Notes: generated by a model not told the origin, from the letters alone. Shown: positions 1 to 8,632, numbered from the stretch's first letter. The stretch: 29,718 nt of DNA from an uncultured Prevotellaceae bacterium (GCA_947306845.1 CAMZHP010000007.1:1-29718); one strand, 5' to 3'. Numbers and translations are program-made.

Positions 1-239
1 TAGAGACTTATTGGATAGATGCCACCACCAACCAAAGCAAGTTCAAGGCGGCCAAGGTAGCAACAGAGAGTCAGCTGACCAGTTATGAACTGCTCAGCGA
101 GCAGTTCCGTCTCGGACTGAAAAACATTGTCGAACTGATGACAGGCAAGACCAACCTGGTAAAGGCTCAGCAAAATGAGCTGGAGAGCAAATATCTGACC
201 ATCTACAACATCTACATGTTGAAATTTTTTCAGAAATGA
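1..239 (+). CDS. TolC-family outer membrane efflux protein, C-terminal end (partial)
   Basis: The frame is open from base 3 to a TGA at 237-239 and the gene begins before the window. The visible 78 residues are rich in Gln, Lys, Ala and Leu with heptad-like spacing (WIDATTNQSKFKAAKV, then SYELLSEQFRLGLKNIVELM, then KAQQNELESKYLTIYNIYMLKFF). This is the usual ending of TolC/OprM-type outer membrane channels, where long periplasmic helices carry a conserved YxxxxxQFxxGL-like stretch shortly before the C-terminus. By family, such a protein forms the outer membrane exit duct of an RND or ABC efflux system, so its pump and adaptor genes are probably just upstream, outside the window. I infer the family from a short fragment only, so the substrate is unknown. 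Confidence 0.8.
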   Translation, partial: ETYWIDATTNQSKFKAAKVATESQLTSYELLSEQFRLGLKNIVELMTGKTNLVKAQQNELESKYLTIYNIYMLKFFQK

Positions 240-310
240 GGTAAACAGATTCGATATTGAGGATGATTTTACACCCTCATCTTAGCAGAATTCAAATTTG
301 TAATGTCGAT

Positions 311-1804
311 ATGATGTCAAGACATTATTTCTACCTCGTTTTCGCCATGGTGCTCATCTCAACGAATGGCGTCCATGCTCAGAAGAAAGTGTATGTCCCG
401 GAAAGCCTGCGTGGCATGGACCTTGCAAGCGACACTTCGCAATGGTCGTTCCAGCGCAGCATAGAGACCCCCGACCTCATCTTCATGTGGGAGAAGGGGT
501 TCGGGCAAGACCTCAACCATCCGCCTCTCCTGGATGGCAAGCCGATGGCTTTCCGGTTGGACAACATCAGGTACCGGGCGCAGCAATTCTACCATTTCTT
601 CCGCGACACGCTGGGATGGGTGAAAGGCCCGTCCAAAGCCGACCGCTACAAGATGATGGTCATGATCAAGTATTCCCTTGACGGCAAGGCCTATGGTGGG
701 TCGTACGACAATTTCATCGGCGCACTCTGGGTGACTCCCAATTTCCTACAGAATGAGAAAATGAATGCCATAGCCCATGAGTTGGGGCATTGCTTCCAGC
801 ACCAGATCGTGGCCGACAGCGTAGGACAATCATGGCGCGACACCGGCTTCAAGGAGATGACTTCGCAGTGGATGCTCTGGCAAGTCAACCCCGACTGGGT
901 CACCGACGAGATCGACCATCTCGCAGCCTTCAGGAAACTGACTCACAAGGCCTTCCTCCATAAAGAGAACATTTATCATTCACCTTACGTCATACAGTGG
1001 TGGAGCGACCTGCATGGACGGGAGAGCATCGCTGAACTTTTCCGTCAACACAGAACAGGTGAAGACGCGGCGACGACCTACATGCGTATGTACGGACTTG
1101 ACCAGAGAGCATTCTGCGACGAGATGTTCCGAGGCTATCAGCATCTGGTCAATTTCGATTTCAACCATGCACGGCGTGAGACACGTCCCTATGCCTGTAC
1201 GTTCGACACCGAGTTGGAGGACAAAGGCGGAGGATGGCTAGGTCCCAAAAACTTGCCTGAGGATTATGGCTTCAATGCCATCCTGCTGGACGAACGCGTG
1301 GACCTCAATGCCAAAACGTTCAATGTGCGTGTCAAAGGCGACAACCTGCGCTACGGCTTCGTGGGAGTCACCCTCGATGATGAATGCATCTACGGTGCCG
1401 TCAACGCCCCCGTATTGCGCATCCCTAAGAATAAGCAGTTGAGGCATCTCTACCTCGTGGTGATGGGAGCGCCCCAGCATCACGAAGGCGTGATGGCGAC
1501 ACGCCCCCGCAGCTCCATGCGCATGCGTGGTGTGTCGAGTACAAAAGGCTCCAACGCCCCCCTCATCGTCGTCAATGGCGACGTATGGGAAACCGACACC
1601 AAAAAATTCAACTTCTCTTACGCCAATAAGGAGAAACTTGCAAAATTCCTCAACGTCAACCCTGAAGACATCGAGAGCATCGCAATGATCAAAGGTGCCG
1701 CCGCCACCGATATCTGGGGTTCGCAAGGCTCCAATGGCGTGATTGAAATAAAGACGGTGAGTGGCTATCGCCAATATCCTTATATGTTCAAGATATCCTA
1801 TTGA
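311..1804 (+). CDS. Secreted DUF6055-like HExxH metallopeptidase-like protein with C-terminal TonB-plug-like domain
   Basis: I place the start at the ATGATG at 311; an in-frame ATG at 257 would put an 18-residue charged leader before an otherwise good signal peptide (SRHYFYLVFAMVLISTNGVHAQ, cut after HAQ). The protein is then 497 residues. A gluzincin-type HELGH motif lies at residues 156-160, followed by a Glu in GFKEMTSQW that could be the third zinc ligand. The arrangement resembles the DUF6055 group of Bacteroidetes secreted proteins, whose substrates are unknown to me. The middle part looks like a beta-sandwich. Residues about 415-482 read as a SusC-type TonB plug: PLIVVNGDVW, NVNPEDIESIAMIKGAAATDIWGSQGSNGVIEIKT in short form, yet no beta-barrel follows. 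It sits 71 bp behind the efflux gene and its end overlaps the end of the opposite HAD gene by 7 bp. Peptidase activity is inferred from the motif only. Confidence 0.75.
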   Translation: MMSRHYFYLVFAMVLISTNGVHAQKKVYVPESLRGMDLASDTSQWSFQRSIETPDLIFMWEKGFGQDLNHPPLLDGKPMAFRLDNIRYRAQQFYHFFRDTLGWVKGPSKADRYKMMVMIKYSLDGKAYGGSYDNFIGALWVTPNFLQNEKMNAIAHELGHCFQHQIVADSVGQSWRDTGFKEMTSQWMLWQVNPDWVTDEIDHLAAFRKLTHKAFLHKENIYHSPYVIQWWSDLHGRESIAELFRQHRTGEDAATTYMRMYGLDQRAFCDEMFRGYQHLVNFDFNHARRETRPYACTFDTELEDKGGGWLGPKNLPEDYGFNAILLDERVDLNAKTFNVRVKGDNLRYGFVGVTLDDECIYGAVNAPVLRIPKNKQLRHLYLVVMGAPQHHEGVMATRPRSSMRMRGVSSTKGSNAPLIVVNGDVWETDTKKFNFSYANKEKLAKFLNVNPEDIESIAMIKGAAATDIWGSQGSNGVIEIKTVSGYRQYPYMFKISY

Positions 1805-2460
1805 CGAATTATTGTCTCAACTTCTGACACCATCTTCACCATCTCCTCGGGCTGTGAGATGAAGACGGTGGCTCCATGTGCCAGGAGGAAGTCACGGTCA
1901 CGGAATCCCCACAGCACGCTGACACAAGGAATGGCGCATGCTTTCGCCGTGGCGATGTCCACATCACTGTCACCGATATAGATACTCTGTTCCTTCTTCG
2001 CACCCAGCAGCCTCATTGCCTCAATGACTGTGTCGGGAGCAGGCTTTCGCCTGATTCGCTCACTCTCGCCAATTGCCACATCGATGAGCGTGCCGAAATA
2101 ATGGGCACACAGCGACTTCGTGGCAGCATCAAACTTATTGCTCACCACCGCCGTGGCATGTCCCTCTTCCCTGAGGTGTGCGAGCATCGGCATGATGCCC
2201 GGATAGGGCCGTGTGTTGTCCATGCCGTGGTGCAAGTAATGTTCTCGAAATGTAGCGAGCACCTCCTCAAACCGAGGATCACGCTCACCTTCAGGCACAG
2301 CCTGTTGCATGAGTCTCCTCACCCCGTTGCCCACGAATCGGCGCACCTCATCCCGTGAACGCTCTGGCAGTCCAAACTCACGGAGCGCATAATTGGTGCT
2401 GGCCGCCAGATCATCAAGGGTATCCAGCAATGTCCCGTCAAGATCAAAAATGCAGTTCAT
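1798..2460 (-). CDS. HAD-superfamily hydrolase, phosphoglycolate phosphatase-like
   Basis: The 220-residue protein opens with MNCIFDLDGTLLDT, the HAD motif I with nucleophile Asp6 and acid/base Asp8. Motif II is the AVVSNKF segment, the Lys is in RRKPAPDT, and motif IV is YIGDSDVDIATAKAC, so all catalytic elements are present. A helical cap follows motif I, as in subclass I enzymes. Length and motifs fit the Gph/PGP group (phosphoglycolate or other small phosphate monoesters, such as nucleotides or hexose phosphates). Its ATG overlaps the TGA of the upstream 4-alpha-glucanotransferase by four bases, so the two are almost surely co-transcribed and translationally coupled. That context would also suit a sugar-phosphate phosphatase. 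The exact substrate cannot be read from the sequence. Confidence 0.88.
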   Translation of the reverse strand: MNCIFDLDGTLLDTLDDLAASTNYALREFGLPERSRDEVRRFVGNGVRRLMQQAVPEGERDPRFEEVLATFREHYLHHGMDNTRPYPGIMPMLAHLREEGHATAVVSNKFDAATKSLCAHYFGTLIDVAIGESERIRRKPAPDTVIEAMRLLGAKKEQSIYIGDSDVDIATAKACAIPCVSVLWGFRDRDFLLAHGATVFISQPEEMVKMVSEVETIIRQ

Positions 2461-5180
2461 CTTCTCTTACTGTGTTTCACCATCGTCCGTATCTTCGTGT
2501 TGAATTTATGGCCTTTGAGCATTTGTTCAATGGTGGGGCGCATACGGTAGCACCACGGGTTGTAGACATCATACGGAGAGTTGATGCGCTCATCGGCGGC
2601 ACTGTCGTGGCGCATTTCCGCATCCATGGCCAACCAGTCTTGCAAGGCGAGGATGCAGAGCATCGACGGTGAGTACATCTGCCGTGCAACGATCTGCTCC
2701 GCCAGATGAGGTGGCAACTGTTTGGGTGCCCTGCCCTGCTGCTGGAGCATGACGGCATAATAGCGCTGTGCCCTTCCGAGATTCTCCTCCCACCACAGTC
2801 TCAGCGGCGGCATGTCGTGGGTGGACAGCGTGCACACACTGCGGTAGGGATTTGCCTCCAGATGGGCAAACTCATTGCTAGGCTGTTTGGGCATCGATTG
2901 AATCTCCAGCGACAACAAGCGCAGCCGGTCGAGCACCTGTGGCACGCATGAGGGCAGCAAACCGAGGTCCTCCGCACAGGCCAGCATCCTTGTCTTGGCC
3001 AATATGCCTTCGAGAAGTTGCTCTGCCCCATAAGCCCAGAACGTATTGTGCCGTTCGTAATAATAATTGTTGTAGAGTCGCATGAACGCATCTTTTTCCT
3101 CCGCACTGAGAATCTCATACACGGGTTCATTGTAAACCATGAACCTAGGATGATACATTCCTTCGATGTGAAGGTCTTCGAGGAAGAGCACATTGGCGAT
3201 AAGACGGTAGAGACCGTCTCTGATCCACAGGCTGTTCTCGTCCGTCTGCCCGCCAAAATGATTGCGCACCTTTACCTGCGTGTCATACTCATCGCGCAGG
3301 GCATAGAGACCATACTGCTGACGGATGAGGAAATGCTCCCTGACATAGTTGGCATGTATGCCGAAAAGTTTTTCCAGGATGGCATCATTGATAAACGGTC
3401 GGGTATGCAGTTCACGCCGGAACACCAGTCCCGTGCGTGATATTTCCTCTTCGCTGAGTGGCAGTGCGGGGTGGAAATGTCCCATGGTGGCAAGCACGGC
3501 ATGGCCCGGTATTTCCCAAATCCGGAAATATCCCACCGTATGGTCTATGCGCAAGGCATCGAAATGCTGCTCCATGTGGGCCAGACGCTGCCGGAACCAG
3601 GCGAAAATACCATGTGGAGCCGTTGTATCGTATCTGTCATTGCCATCCGTCCACCGATAAGGCGGGAACCCCCAGTTCTGTCCACTGTAAGACTCTTGGT
3701 CGGGCGGTGTGCCAATCTGTGCACCGAAGTCGAAAAACTCCGGATGCTGCCATGCCACCACACTGTCACGGTAGATACCAACAGGCAGGTCGCCCATCAC
3801 AGCCACGCCCTGCTCATGGGCATGCCTCACTGCAGCTGTCAGTTGCCGGTGGAGATGGTATTGTATGAAGCAGATGCGTCCGTATTCCATGGGATGCTCT
3901 CGCAGGAAAGACCGAACTTGCTGTCCGTCATAGACAGCCAGACGGGGCCAGTCGGCAAAACGAGCGGTGTGGTGGATGTCCCTCAGTATGCAGAACGCGG
4001 CGTAAGGCATCAGCCACTCCTCGTTTTGGGCAATAAAAGCCTGGCATTCATCTTCCTCCAGGGTAGCTGCGCCCGATTCTGCATACACCTCATCGACATA
4101 GGCCATCTTCACTTTGTCCACCGCCATATAGTCGCTGTAGTCGAGTGCGTTGAGTTCCCTTCTCTGTCGGTTGTAAGCCACCATGTGCTCTGTATCATGA
4201 AGAGGCGGCAACTGCTCCAAGTCCAGATAATGCGGATGAAGGGCAAAGGCCGAAATGACATTATAGGGATGGGAGTCGGTCCAGGAATGCATGGTGGTGG
4301 TGTCTGCCACTGGCAGCAGCTGCACGATGCCCAGTCCGACCTCAGCAGCCCAATCGACAAATCTGCTGAGGTCGCCAAAGTCACCGACTCCGAACGAGTG
4401 CTCCGACCGCAGCGAGAACACCGGGACAGCCACACCAGCCGCTTTCCATTCTGGTTCAGCTACTCTGAGCGATTCTCCATAAAGCACCAGCACCTCGCCG
4501 TCGTGCATCTCCGCATCAAGAGTGGAGCGGTTGTCGCCTTCCTCCCATGCCTTGAGCTGGTTGGTCTTCGCGTCCACCACCACATATTTGTATTCCAATG
4601 GCAGTGGCATGCCCTCGATATTGACCGACAACATCCACTCGCCGTCGCCGATGGGGTTCATCTTCAGAAAACGTGAGGGACTCCAGCTTCCGATGGCAGG
4701 ATGACTTCCACAGAGGCCAACTGTCTCTCCCTGGCGCAACTGGGGTGCCGAGACACGGAAGATGATGGTTCGCCGGAACAGCGGCATCCGCATCATGGTT
4801 ACTGGAGTATGCCTCTTCCCGCCGTTCACCACCTGATAGGCATGGCTGTAGAGATGGGCCTGCAGGGGCACGTCGCGCCAGTGGTCGGGGAAATAGTAGT
4901 CGCGTGTGCTGTCGAAGGCATAGAGCCGGGGCACCTTGTTCCATTCCTTTCTGAGGAGATGACCTTCGCTGTCCATCACTTGATAATGATAGATGAGCGA
5001 GGTGATGGGGCGCTGCCTTGACTCCATCACCGAAGTCTCAAGCGTCCACACCTCCCCATCCTCAGTGGTCATGGGAAGCAGGTAGTTGCGTGTGCGCCCA
5101 TCATCACTGTAATATGTGATGGCGACATGGAGGCTCTGCCCCCAGGGCGTGCTGTAATGTATCCGGAATTTGAGTTTCAT
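2457..5180 (-). CDS. malQ: 4-alpha-glucanotransferase (amylomaltase/disproportionating enzyme), GH77 with N-terminal starch-binding domains
   Basis: This 907-residue enzyme moves alpha-1,4-glucan segments between malto-oligosaccharides or glycogen, releasing glucose. Two CBM20-like beta-sandwich domains are visible at about residues 1-110 and 138-235 (the second with VGLCGSHPAIGSWSPSRFLKM and EYKYVVVD). The GH77 barrel starts near residue 250 (VFSLRSEHSFGVGDFGDL). Catalytic candidates are the nucleophile Asp546 in DALRIDHTVG, the acid/base Glu737 in ACAEDLGLLP and the stabiliser Asp789 in STHDMPPLR. The CBM20-CBM20-GH77 layout and length match the plant DPE2-like enzymes common in Bacteroidetes; bacterial MalQ without these domains is about 500-700 residues. 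There is no signal peptide, so it should act in the cytoplasm. It is followed directly by the HAD phosphatase. Confidence 0.95.
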   Translation of the reverse strand: MKLKFRIHYSTPWGQSLHVAITYYSDDGRTRNYLLPMTTEDGEVWTLETSVMESRQRPITSLIYHYQVMDSEGHLLRKEWNKVPRLYAFDSTRDYYFPDHWRDVPLQAHLYSHAYQVVNGGKRHTPVTMMRMPLFRRTIIFRVSAPQLRQGETVGLCGSHPAIGSWSPSRFLKMNPIGDGEWMLSVNIEGMPLPLEYKYVVVDAKTNQLKAWEEGDNRSTLDAEMHDGEVLVLYGESLRVAEPEWKAAGVAVPVFSLRSEHSFGVGDFGDLSRFVDWAAEVGLGIVQLLPVADTTTMHSWTDSHPYNVISAFALHPHYLDLEQLPPLHDTEHMVAYNRQRRELNALDYSDYMAVDKVKMAYVDEVYAESGAATLEEDECQAFIAQNEEWLMPYAAFCILRDIHHTARFADWPRLAVYDGQQVRSFLREHPMEYGRICFIQYHLHRQLTAAVRHAHEQGVAVMGDLPVGIYRDSVVAWQHPEFFDFGAQIGTPPDQESYSGQNWGFPPYRWTDGNDRYDTTAPHGIFAWFRQRLAHMEQHFDALRIDHTVGYFRIWEIPGHAVLATMGHFHPALPLSEEEISRTGLVFRRELHTRPFINDAILEKLFGIHANYVREHFLIRQQYGLYALRDEYDTQVKVRNHFGGQTDENSLWIRDGLYRLIANVLFLEDLHIEGMYHPRFMVYNEPVYEILSAEEKDAFMRLYNNYYYERHNTFWAYGAEQLLEGILAKTRMLACAEDLGLLPSCVPQVLDRLRLLSLEIQSMPKQPSNEFAHLEANPYRSVCTLSTHDMPPLRLWWEENLGRAQRYYAVMLQQQGRAPKQLPPHLAEQIVARQMYSPSMLCILALQDWLAMDAEMRHDSAADERINSPYDVYNPWCYRMRPTIEQMLKGHKFNTKIRTMVKHSKRR

Positions 5181-5229
5181 AGTGTTGCCGTTTGTGCTGT
5201 CAGAAGTCAGGTTCTTCCGACTGTCAACG

Positions 5230-5261
5230 CAAAATTACACATTTGTCATGGCATAAGCAAG
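5230..5261 (-). promoter_or_regulatory. Putative promoter of the glucanotransferase-HAD operon
   Basis: Read on the minus strand, a TAATTTTG box (5230-5237) fits the Bacteroidetes -7 consensus TAnnTTTG. Exactly 20 bases further upstream sits CTTG (5258-5261), one base away from the -33 TTTG. The leader to the ATG at 5180 would be about 45 bases. The rest of the 184-bp gap (5181-5364) shows nothing else that I can recognise. Confidence 0.5.
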
Positions 5262-5364
5262 AAAAATGAAGGTTTTTCTTCCAAACATGTGCGGTCAAAG
5301 ACACGCTGCTCAGGGATAGTTCGGAGGATGGAGCTACGTAGAACGATGTATAGCCTGGATCCGA

Positions 5365-6489
5365 TCACCCTTCTTTGAGGCTGCTGCGGCTGATGAGTTT
5401 GATAATCAGGTTGGAGGTTTTCTTCCCGACCACAGCACTTCCAGAAGCTATGATGGCTGGCACGGTGACAAGGGCATCTTTCATCGCCTGCAATTTGGCA
5501 ACCCTCTTGTTTCTGATACCTGTTAGCGCTTGTTCACCCTGCTGAAGATAGGTTCGGGTAATATATCCGATGCGCAAGGTCATCAGCGCGTTTACCGTCC
5601 CGTCGATAGCCGACCCCACCACGACACCCGGAATCTTGATTCGCCGGAGGATGGAATACACAGAAAGTCCCTCGCTGTCAGTCATTTGAGCGTCAAATCC
5701 CACATCATCAGGGTCCACATCCAAGGAGGCTCCGTCAGCGGCATCAATGTCGGCAGCATCACCCACGGCATCCGCTCCGCTGCTGTGGAGGTCGCCAAAA
5801 TCGAAGGGTGCGACGGCACTGGTCTTCATCAGTGCCTCCGACATGGCATAGGTGATAAGGGCTGTGGTGAGGATATCGCGGTAGATTTTGAACAGCTGAC
5901 GATTGTTGGGACGGAAGCCAGAAGCCAGTACCAGGCTCTCAATCATTTTGTAATTGAGCCACATCACGCTGACGGTATCGAAACGACTATTCTGAGAAAT
6001 GGCGGAAATCATGAAAACCGTTTTGGCCCACTCGCGGATTTGGCCGTTGATGCCCAGGATGCCATGTGCCTTGTCGCCATCATAACGCAGGGCCAGTTCT
6101 TGCCGTATCACCTCCAGCAACTGAGCACGGCTGCCTGAGGCATGGAGGAGGTTGGTTTCCAATTCCTTCCTATGCTCGCTACGCCGCTGCTGGTCCTCAA
6201 TAAAGCCGCAGTGTCCAGCCAACCGATGTCCATATTCCCTGAGCTGTTCCTCACTGGCCTCCTCATCGACAGCCAGCGCAGGAAAGGAGGGAGTGCGATG
6301 GACGCGCCAAATCGGCCACAGCACAAAATAAGCAAAAAGGCTGAAAAGCAAGCCGTAGAACACCCACTCCATCCACCACAGGTGGGTGACAGCCGCCAAT
6401 TTCTCTCCTATGACGATGATGTTGCCTGTCACCATCAGTACCAGAATGCCCAGGAAGAGGCATACGATTATGATCAGGTTGCGTCTCAT
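5365..6489 (-). CDS. DUF697/YcjF-like membrane protein, partner of the dynamin-like GTPase
   Basis: This 374-residue protein has two membrane helices near its N-terminus (about residues 4-26 and 38-60), followed by a charged helical stretch with many Arg and Glu. The C-terminal half resembles the DUF697 family found in YcjF: a helical region around KMIESLVLASGFRPNNRQLFKIY, then a Gly/Ala-rich piece with GVVVGSAIDGTVNALMTLRIGYITRTYL. An acidic, low-complexity insert (many Asp and Ala, around residues 235-275) separates the two. Its ATG overlaps the TGA of the upstream GTPase by four bases, so the two products are made together. DUF697 proteins are regularly encoded beside P-loop GTPases. By inference it anchors or regulates that GTPase at the inner membrane. 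The family call is moderate because DUF697 members diverge strongly. Confidence 0.68.
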   Translation of the reverse strand: MRRNLIIIVCLFLGILVLMVTGNIIVIGEKLAAVTHLWWMEWVFYGLLFSLFAYFVLWPIWRVHRTPSFPALAVDEEASEEQLREYGHRLAGHCGFIEDQQRRSEHRKELETNLLHASGSRAQLLEVIRQELALRYDGDKAHGILGINGQIREWAKTVFMISAISQNSRFDTVSVMWLNYKMIESLVLASGFRPNNRQLFKIYRDILTTALITYAMSEALMKTSAVAPFDFGDLHSSGADAVGDAADIDAADGASLDVDPDDVGFDAQMTDSEGLSVYSILRRIKIPGVVVGSAIDGTVNALMTLRIGYITRTYLQQGEQALTGIRNKRVAKLQAMKDALVTVPAIIASGSAVVGKKTSNLIIKLISRSSLKEG

Positions 6490-8375
6490 ATCTGTTCTTT
6501 GGTTGTGGACAACTCCTTTCTCAGGTTCTCCAACAATCCGGTCTGCGTGTCGAAGGCTGGTTTGTCGGCGATGATGTCGCTGAGAACGGCATCACAGTTC
6601 TGCTGCCAATATTGCCGGCAGATGGTCTCATATTCTCCGGCCACATTTTCAACGAGTTGATTGACTTGGTCAAGCAGGGGACGGACGGCACCGCCTTCCT
6701 GCGAAATATAACCTTCGAGCTGATGGGAATCGCCAGAAGCGGAGCCCACCAGTCGCTCAGCAGCCTTGTTGATATAGCCCACCACATCCTCTGCCGAATG
6801 GCCACCCCATCGGGTGAACACCAGCGGCAGCACGGTCTTGTTGGGGATAAGCAAGCTGAGGTCGATTCCCGGCGACAGCGAGATGGCAGGCACCTCACCA
6901 ATAGCAATGCGCCCGATGTCGGCCGTGAGCGGATGGGCGCTGCACCGGAGGGCTGTCTCCCTCACCTCACTAATGCGCTTCCTGCATTCCAGATAAAGCT
7001 CTTCCTCCTTCTGGGCCAACGACAGGCTTCTACCGAAGGAAGCCGACAAGCTTCTCTCACAATCCTCGATGAAATTGCGTACAATCCTCTTGGCCTCACC
7101 GTTGCTCTTGTGGTTGTTGTCGGTGTCCACCAGCAGGATGCGGCTCCTGGCCTCATCGCGGACAAGCTGTCTGAGCGTTTCATAGTCAACTGTCAGCGGT
7201 TGGCATACAGAACGGAATTCCAGTTTTCCCTCTGTCTGGGCAAACTCACCCAAAGCTTGTTGATATTGCTCTGTCAGACGAGCACGGCGGGCCAGCTCAT
7301 CATCAATGACGGCAATGCATTTGTCCAACTGCTGCAGAGTCCTGCCCAAGCACACCCTCAACCGCATCGCGTCACGGCAGTTGATGACCCTCTCATAGAG
7401 GATATTCTCCACCTTTTCGTATTCCTCCACCTCACTTCTGAGCGCAGGGGTATTGAGGTATGGTTGTTTGCGGCCGTCCTCCACCTTTCCCAGATTGATG
7501 CAGAAACACTGGTCATCCTCGATGCTGAAGCCCTGCTTGCGGATTTCTCTCACTGCGATTTCCTTCTGCTGTCTGACGGCCGAAGAGCGTTCTTCCTCAG
7601 AGCGCCACCAAGAAGAATCGAAAACATTGTGGATGAGACACACGGGTACATCCTTGTTGTTGTCTGACAGCATTCGGAGAAACTGCCACGACACTTTGGA
7701 GATAGCGGAGTTGGAACTCTGTACGAAGATGATGAGGTCGGCTCGCTGGGCAATGGCATCATAGACGGGATTGTCGATGTTGGCATGCTCGCCGTCGAAG
7801 CCAGGCATATCTATGATGAACACTCCCTGTTTCATCAATTTTCCACCTGGGGTGGTGATGGAGGTGACCAATGTCTCTGCAGCCAGGTTCTCGTTCAGCC
7901 TCAGCTCCACTTTGTCCCGGATGTTGTCGGGTGTGAGCTCATAGTCGGTCTTGGTGATGCCCGCAAGCTCAGCCTCCGTCCCAATGCCGCGGATGCTGTC
8001 GATGATAGCATCGGTTTGTTCGGTATGGTGTGACGACTCCTCACTGGTGAACACAGTGATCTTGCAATCGTCGCCCTCGCGGCGCTGAGAGATGATGGAG
8101 GGGCGCACAGTGCACTCCAGAAAGTGAGTCGGACTGACGTATGCATGGGCGATGAGATTCACCAATGTGCTTTTGCCCGACTTCACCGGTCCCACCACCA
8201 ATATGATGAACGACCCGTTCTCATATTCTTTCGAACGGTTCTCTGTCTTCGACAGTTGGGCAGCGACAGCGGGGCAGCCTTCCACCCCCATTCTGTAACT
8301 CTCCACCATGCGGGATATCTCGCGGTTCAGCACCGCACACTTGTTCAGCAACAAGCTGTCTTCTGTGGTCATCAT
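6486..8375 (-). CDS. Dynamin-like large GTPase
   Basis: The 629-residue protein carries a P-loop GPVKSGKST at residues 62-70 (G1), a conserved Thr in ECTVRP near 89 (G2 candidate) and DMPGF at 189-193 (G3). The expected NKxD G4 is replaced by NVFD at 250-253 within LIHNVFD, so guanine specificity is less certain. After the GTPase domain (to about 290) the chain is largely helical, with heptad-rich stretches around LQQLDKCIAVIDDELARRARL and SLAQKEEELYLECRKRI, as in the stalk of dynamin-family proteins. No membrane helix is evident. Bacterial dynamins bind and reshape membranes; here the membrane role is probably shared with the overlapping DUF697-like gene behind it. I see no convincing promoter in the bases before the ATG. 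A YcjX-type (DUF463) assignment is an alternative but the G-motif context fits dynamin better. Confidence 0.8.
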   Translation of the reverse strand: MMTTEDSLLLNKCAVLNREISRMVESYRMGVEGCPAVAAQLSKTENRSKEYENGSFIILVVGPVKSGKSTLVNLIAHAYVSPTHFLECTVRPSIISQRREGDDCKITVFTSEESSHHTEQTDAIIDSIRGIGTEAELAGITKTDYELTPDNIRDKVELRLNENLAAETLVTSITTPGGKLMKQGVFIIDMPGFDGEHANIDNPVYDAIAQRADLIIFVQSSNSAISKVSWQFLRMLSDNNKDVPVCLIHNVFDSSWWRSEEERSSAVRQQKEIAVREIRKQGFSIEDDQCFCINLGKVEDGRKQPYLNTPALRSEVEEYEKVENILYERVINCRDAMRLRVCLGRTLQQLDKCIAVIDDELARRARLTEQYQQALGEFAQTEGKLEFRSVCQPLTVDYETLRQLVRDEARSRILLVDTDNNHKSNGEAKRIVRNFIEDCERSLSASFGRSLSLAQKEEELYLECRKRISEVRETALRCSAHPLTADIGRIAIGEVPAISLSPGIDLSLLIPNKTVLPLVFTRWGGHSAEDVVGYINKAAERLVGSASGDSHQLEGYISQEGGAVRPLLDQVNQLVENVAGEYETICRQYWQQNCDAVLSDIIADKPAFDTQTGLLENLRKELSTTKEQI

Positions 8376-8527
8376 AATTTAGGCTTATTCACGCCGCTAA
8401 GTTAGGAAAAATTATCGGATGTGCAAAACATTTTCCCCAAAACTCTTTTCTCCTGCCGGTCACTGCTGTCAATACAGACGCCAACAAAAAGCAAACCATT
8501 CTCATGTGTTTTCTAAACGGCGGTATG

Positions 8528-8554
8528 GTATGTTGCATTGGCAATGCAACATAC
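8528..8554. repeat. Perfect 13-bp inverted repeat (operator candidate)
   Basis: GTATGTTGCATTG (8528-8540) is mirrored by CAATGCAACATAC (8542-8554) around a single G. The near-zero spacer argues for a site bound by a dimeric protein, or a cruciform, rather than an RNA hairpin. It lies about 50 bp upstream of the -33 box of the methyltransferase promoter. Confidence 0.75.
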
Positions 8555-8587
8555 TGGACAAGCATACTGAACAAACATGCTGAACAA
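8549..8587 (+). repeat. Three tandem 13-bp direct repeats upstream of a promoter
   Basis: The units are ACATACTGGACAA (8549-8561), GCATACTGAACAA (8562-8574) and ACATGCTGAACAA (8575-8587), differing at one to three positions. The first unit overlaps the right arm of the inverted repeat. They end 13 bp before the -33 box, a position where an activator could contact RNA polymerase. Confidence 0.75.
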
Positions 8588-8600
8588 AGGCACAAATACT

Positions 8601-8632
8601 TTTGGCATTTCTCTCGTTTATTTGTAACTTTG
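8601..8632 (+). promoter_or_regulatory. Bacteroidetes-type promoter of the rRNA methyltransferase gene
   Basis: TTTG at 8601-8604 and TAACTTTG at 8625-8632 are separated by exactly 20 bases, matching the -33/-7 consensus of the primary sigma factor in Bacteroidetes. The leader is about 40 bases and contains a small CCCACC/GGTGGG stem (8635-8657). A nearly identical cassette precedes the DUF2723 gene at 15295-15326. Confidence 0.85.

Noticed and set aside
3471..4676. 401-codon open frame opposite the glucanotransferase gene
   Set aside because: It lies wholly antisense to a complete GH77 gene with intact catalytic residues, and its product has no recognisable domain or signal.
6612..7667. 351-codon open frame opposite the GTPase gene
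   Set aside because: It is a shadow of the conserved GTPase codons; the translated sequence is low in structure and unlike any family.
8376..8440. Promoter for the leftward GTPase gene
   Set aside because: TTTG and TAATTTTT boxes occur on the minus strand but their spacings (about 10 or 23 bases) and the imperfect -7 box do not fit well enough.
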